Shown here piece by piece: positions 24,201 to 30,200 of a stretch of 64,000 bases of DNA (within the stretch, counting starts at the first letter, position 1; each line of letters begins with the position of its first letter). Made by a program: the position numbers and the translations under genes. The notes below the pieces were generated by a model. It saw nothing but the letters and a program-made list of their open reading frames with translations, was not told the origin of the DNA and ran no database searches. Source of the stretch: Nilaparvata lugens (taxonomy: Eukaryota > Arthropoda > Insecta > Hemiptera > Delphacidae); contig NC_052516.1 of assembly GCF_014356525.2 (NCBI RefSeq), forward strand, positions 27,601,796-27,665,795, read 5' to 3'.

Positions 24201-27200
24201 GTTAGATAAACATTGTCTTTTTGCCTGCTAATCTTAATTTTTTATAATCAAAAAACAAGGCTTGGCTCTAACGAGCAAGGTTAATTTCAATCTCGGATCT
24301 GCACAATGAAATTACTGCAAGTTTCCATATTTTGCACTTTTAACTTTACTCTCAGAATAATAATTTTAAGAAGAGAAATTTCTGTAGGGGTTAAATGGAG
24401 TGATTCCTTTATTGCCAGATATTGCCAGATCGTCGTTCAACTATGTAGAATTAATAATTAATTAACAAAATATTTCATTTTAATTATGAAAATTCTTTAT
24501 GAAATTATTGAAAAAATAATTTCTTGCTTAATAATATATAATTGATTATTTTAAATGAGTATGAACAGTTGATATTACATCAATAAACCAAACTTGAGTT
24601 TTAAAAAACTTTTGAAGTGAAAATGCACTTACTTTAGTATAGTGACGATCGTTTCGACCTGTTGTTGGTCATCATCAGACTGTGGGAATTCACTCTGAAT
24701 TGAATTCCCACAGTCTGATGATGACCAACAACAGGTCGAAACGATCGTCACTATACTAAAGTAAGTGCATTTTCACTTCAAAAGTTTTTTAAAACTCAAG
24801 TTTAATTTTAACAGTGAAAAAGTATGGATATACAACAGAGTAATCAATAAACCTGTATCAGCTACCGTCTATAGTACAGAAGGCATTGACAAGACAGACT
24901 ATCTTTCTCCACTGCCATTATAACCTCACTCATTTCGGACTTTTAAAATATTATCTAAATTTGGGAGAGAAATAGTACAAGGAGAGTCCTTAGTTTTTCT
25001 CTCCCGGTCAGTGTTTTCTTGTAAAAATAAGATAGATAAATAAAAAATAAATAAAATCACTATAGGAACTCGCAGCGCTTGTTCAATATTTTCTACCTGC
25101 AAGTAGATAGAGGTAGTGGAGATAGTAGGTAGGTAGGTAGGTAGTAACTCGCTTCGCTCGTTCAATGATTGACTGAATAATTTGCAGGTACTTTCTGGAG
25201 CTAGTGCATCCGGAACTGAAGAAGAGTGCCGTATCAGTGTACCACCACAACCTGATGGCAATAATGGAGACAGCCATGCGCCAGACCAATGCCCAATTCG
25301 AGGACCCCGACATTTTGTCAAAAGTGTCTGTCAAATTACTGGTCGCCTCGGGAGGGGAGGATGGCTGGGACATATTCAACATGAGCTACAACGTCGCTAG
25401 TCCTCTCGATACGGTACTTATCAATGCTAGTAATGTTTCAAAATATTATTGAAAAATGAACAGAATACATTGCCAAGGAACAAATACACCACAACAAAAT
25501 TGTGGTATTGCGGCATTTAAACAATTTGAATGAATGAATGAATGAGTTCATTTGCCAAAAAACAAAAAACAAAATATAAATAAGTATATGCTACAGCACT
25601 TGAATAAAATATAGAAATACAAATTAAGGAAATGTTGATTCATTTAATTAGAAATAATAACGAAATGCTATCCTTATTCATGATATTATAAATAATTATT
25701 ATTAAAAATGAAGATTTAAGTTATGCTCACATGCATGAGTACAGTTATAGGTGAAGGAAAAATGAAGAGGATGTAGCTTAAGATACAAGCGCAGTTAGAA
25801 TGCATCCAGAAATTGAATTTGAATTTGGCGCTTTACATTACAACATAATGAATTAAACGAATAAGAAATTAACAACCACTACTCTCCAAATAATCACCAA
25901 TTAAGTTCCTATTCAATTTATTTGTACAAGACATAGGCATTATTTGCTTCACGAATTTTAAAAAGCAAACATTACTTGTTCACCTCTATAGCAACCTATG
26001 GTATTAAAATAAAATAAAAATCATCAGGTACCTTTTCTATATTCTATTAATTCACAGCATGTTTCGACTCATAGCCATTTTCAGGTGCATTCAGTTTTTT
26101 AGTAGCCCTATAGAGGAAATAGGTATTATTTTTCTGCCCAACAGGTCTTAACTGTTGACTTTTTCGGATGTGTTTTCTTGGCTATTGAGTTATGCTAATA
26201 ATCAGAAATTGTTCATAAATATCTGTAAAATGCTTTTCTCACCTTAAGAACCGTTTGCACAGTGACAGTTTAAACTAAATTTCATTTTAAACTGGATTAA
26301 ATCCATATCAAGTCTCGTTTGTTATGATGTGGTTCATTTTTAGTTTAAGCCACCAGCTGATTAAATTCAGTTTTAGCTTTGACTGTGCAAACGGCCCTTA
26401 GGCTCGCCGCAAAGTAGACCCACGCTAATCCACGAAAAGCAACCCACGCCGTGTGATGTTTTGTAAACCATTGCTAGGCTTCTCCAGACATCTGTGTAAT
26501 ACATGCAATGCATAAATAATCCACTAGTCAGCTGATTGATTATGAATAATTCTATAGCAATGGTTTACAAAACATTCCATGGCGTGGGTTGCTTTTCGTG
26601 GGTCTACTTTGCGGTGGACCTTAATGTAAGATTTGTTGGCTATTTCAATTACAGCCAACTAAATCTCAATTCGTATTTTGTATGATAAATGAGTGCTTGT
26701 TTAGTTCATGATCTTTCTATCTATATGCACCAGGTTTAACGCTAAACTACGATGACATGAATGTATGGTTGTATTTATAATAATGTATTCTATTCCAGTT
26801 TCAAACTAATAGCTGATTATCCGTTGATCTAACCGTTTAGATCGAGATGGTGCGTATGAGCCTTAATGTCATTTATTGATATTAAATTTTCATGTTTTGA
26901 TTTTTTCAGATATTCTGTACCAGCGAGCAAACTTATAGTCAGATGTTCAACTTTTTGTGGCGATTGAAACGTGTAAATCTCGGTCTGTCACATACTTGGA
27001 AAAAGCAGTCGCTCTTTTTGAAACGGATCAATCGACATCGCAAACAGTTCAGTGGTAAGAAATAAACAATTTTTATATATCTATGAAAAGGGAGAGTTTA
27101 AAGTTTGTGGTAGGCATTTATTATGATGTATTTTAATTAAATACAACCACAAATCATAATTATACTAAGCCCAAAATTGCCCTCTCACGAATTTATTTGA

Positions 27201-30200
27201 TTAAAGTTTCAAAAAATAGGGTTATGTTCTCACTTGTATATAATAATAATACTGAGGGTGATGCCCATATAAGCTCTTAGGCTTGTGCGTGGGTAATGAG
27301 TGAGAGGGATGATGATGAGAGATGACGACCCCAGTACTGTTTTCACTTCAAAAGCATTTAAACTAACAATTTGAAATGTATTTATTTGTATAGATTTAGT
27401 ATCCATTTCCCACTAGAGTACTTGATTGTATAAGGTCTCAAGAAGGGGACGCCATTTATTATGTATATATGTAACCATGATAACCTTTAACCTTCTATCT
27501 ATTAATCTGAAATAATAGTTTATACACCAGTTCTATGAGGGACTTCGGATTTAGCTTAAGATACAAACTATGGCTGGTCACACACCGATTAGTCAAGACA
27601 AAAATAGTCACGTTTAGTCACAATACTTCACATTGATGCTTTTGATGCAACACACACTGATTAGTCATTGCAATTAGACATGTCTTCATAAGCAACTATG
27701 TGAAGTATTGTGACTAAACCTGACTAGTCTTGTGTTGACTAATCGGTGTGTGACCAGCCTTAGTGAGAATGAATTCAGAAGTTGAATTTGAATTTGGCGC
27801 TTGTTGCAGACATGATCACAGCGACGGTACAGGTGCGCATTCTGACGGGCGAAATGGTGCACTATCTGCACCAAGTGGAGTACTACATAATGTTCGAGGT
27901 GCTCGAGTGTGCATGGAGTGCTTTCTCCTCGCACTTCCAGCAGGCTGTCTCCCTAGAGGAAGTCATCACTGCGCACCAGACCTATCTTGCCAAAATTATG
28001 GCCATGACCTTCCAGGATACCGACAATCAGGTTAGTGCAATTCAACGTTTATTATACCGGGTAATTCAAAAAGGACTAACTATGAAAATTCATATAAATC
28101 TTATAAAACAAGGTACAGAGCTGGTTTTGGTATTGTTTTAAAGGAAAACACTTTTTTTACCTTAAAATAAAGATGTTCTATGTGACTTCCGTTGGTTATC
28201 CTGCAGACATCCCATCGATAGTCGATTTCTTCCCAGACTCGCACTAGCATTTCAGGTGTAACTTGCTCAACATCAGCGTAAATACTTGCTTCAAGTTCAG
28301 GTAGAGTAGCTGGCAAAGGAGGTACTTACAACATATCAAGGTACATTATGCCGTTTTTCAAACCGAAACACAACTAGCACGCTCGGGTCCAGTGAAGGCA
28401 GCCATCTTTGATGTAACTGCTACTAGCGCTTGTGCGGCGCGACCTGGCATTAGCGGACCACGCGAGTAAAAACTTGTAGTGTTTTCCTTCAAAACAACAC
28501 CAAAAACAGCTCTGCTCCTTGTTTAATAAGATTTATATGAATTTTCAGTTGTAAAGTCCTTTTTGAATTACCCGGTACTGTACTATACAGAATCATTTAT
28601 TATTGGTTACTATACAAAATGTTTCAAAAGTTACTTTACACTTTGAAAATTCATATGAAATCCATGAAACAAGGTACAGAGCTGGTTTTGGCGTTGTTTT
28701 AAAGGTAAACATGAAGTTTTTTTACCTTGAACTATGTGGCTTCCGTTGGCTATACTGCTCGATTTCTTCCGAGACTCTCTCTAGCTTTTCAGGTGTAACT
28801 TGCTCAGCGGCAGTGCAAATTATTGCTTCAAATCCAGGTAGAGTGGTTGGCAAAGAAGTAAGTACGCCTTAACTTTTATTACAAGTAAAAGTCTATCGAT
28901 GTTTGGATAATGATGACCGTGGGGGAGGATCTCCATTAAAATTTATTATACTCATGAAATACCTAATATACTATTTCTATCATTGGCGCATCATGGTCAA
29001 TCCATTGACCTGAAAAGCGGCTGTTGAGAATATCCCGGAAGTTTTTGATACACATTTAAAACAACGTTTTTTTGAACAATTTGATAGAAAAATGTTCATT
29101 TCATGCAAGATGTGCACCGCCACACTATCTGACATCACAGATTTTCTCAATGGTGAAATACTCAGGAATTCCTATTGATGTAAATATTCAATATTCACTA
29201 ATTACTAATAATATCTGCTATAGTTTTCTATCAAGTGCGTGAAGTTTTTGACACAAAATTCTCTAGTTTCATTCAAAAGTCAATATCGGGGACCGAGCTT
29301 CGCTCTGGAGTACAAAAGCATAAAACATTTATTACGAAAGAAAAAATTATAATAACATTCATACAGAAATGTTCTATTTAATCACAGTAAATTGAGATTA
29401 ATTCCCAGAGGAATGCAAAAATTCCCCTCACAAAGGCCCAGTTGCACAAAAGCTGGTTAAATTTTAATCCTGATTAACTTCAAGTGAACCAAATCAGAGA
29501 AGACCATTTAAAAAAGATGGGTCTTCTGGAATTAATCAGGATTGAAAACAACCCGGCTTTTTTGCAACCGGCACTAAGTGCCTGATTGAATGATTACAAA
29601 AGTTCAACAGCCGAGTCATAATTTTGACACAGTCCCACACACATGAACTCGCTCACTCACTTCCATCACCAACAGACGACGAAATAATTATTATCAGCTG
29701 TTTTTCTAAAGATGAATAATAATTATCCTTTTGAAGTCCTTCAGCGAGTTTTCCCAGGGATGAGACCTAGTGCAATCGAATCTTTATATTATAAACCCAC
29801 TATGTTCTGAATTTCGTGAGAATCGTTAGAGCCGTTTTCGAGATCCGGTGAAATACAAACATATAAACATCTAAACATCCAAACATCTAAACATATAAAC
29901 AGAAGTTGCTCGTTTAATATTATAGGATTTAGACATTTCAAATAATCACTGTTCTAGATTTTTTAAATTTCAGACTTTGATAAAAGTCTATTTGATTCAA
30001 AATTTGATCGTATTTCTGAACTTTGAAGAGTGTGAATTGTGTAATGACATACATTAACCTACATTTTGATTCTGACAGCACATAGTATAGTACATACTGA
30101 AAATGGGACAGTTTTCTTTGGACATGTGCCTGTTGTGTCTTTCCTCATGTCAAGTATTTGTACACTACGTGATAAATAAATAAATATGAACCGATCAGTT

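Noticed and set aside
26052..26086. Second possible hammerhead core on the minus strand (CTGAAAATGGC...GTCGAAACATG)
   Set aside because: The core CTGANGA is not satisfied and stem II is weak; it may be a relic of the same repeat class but is not supportable.
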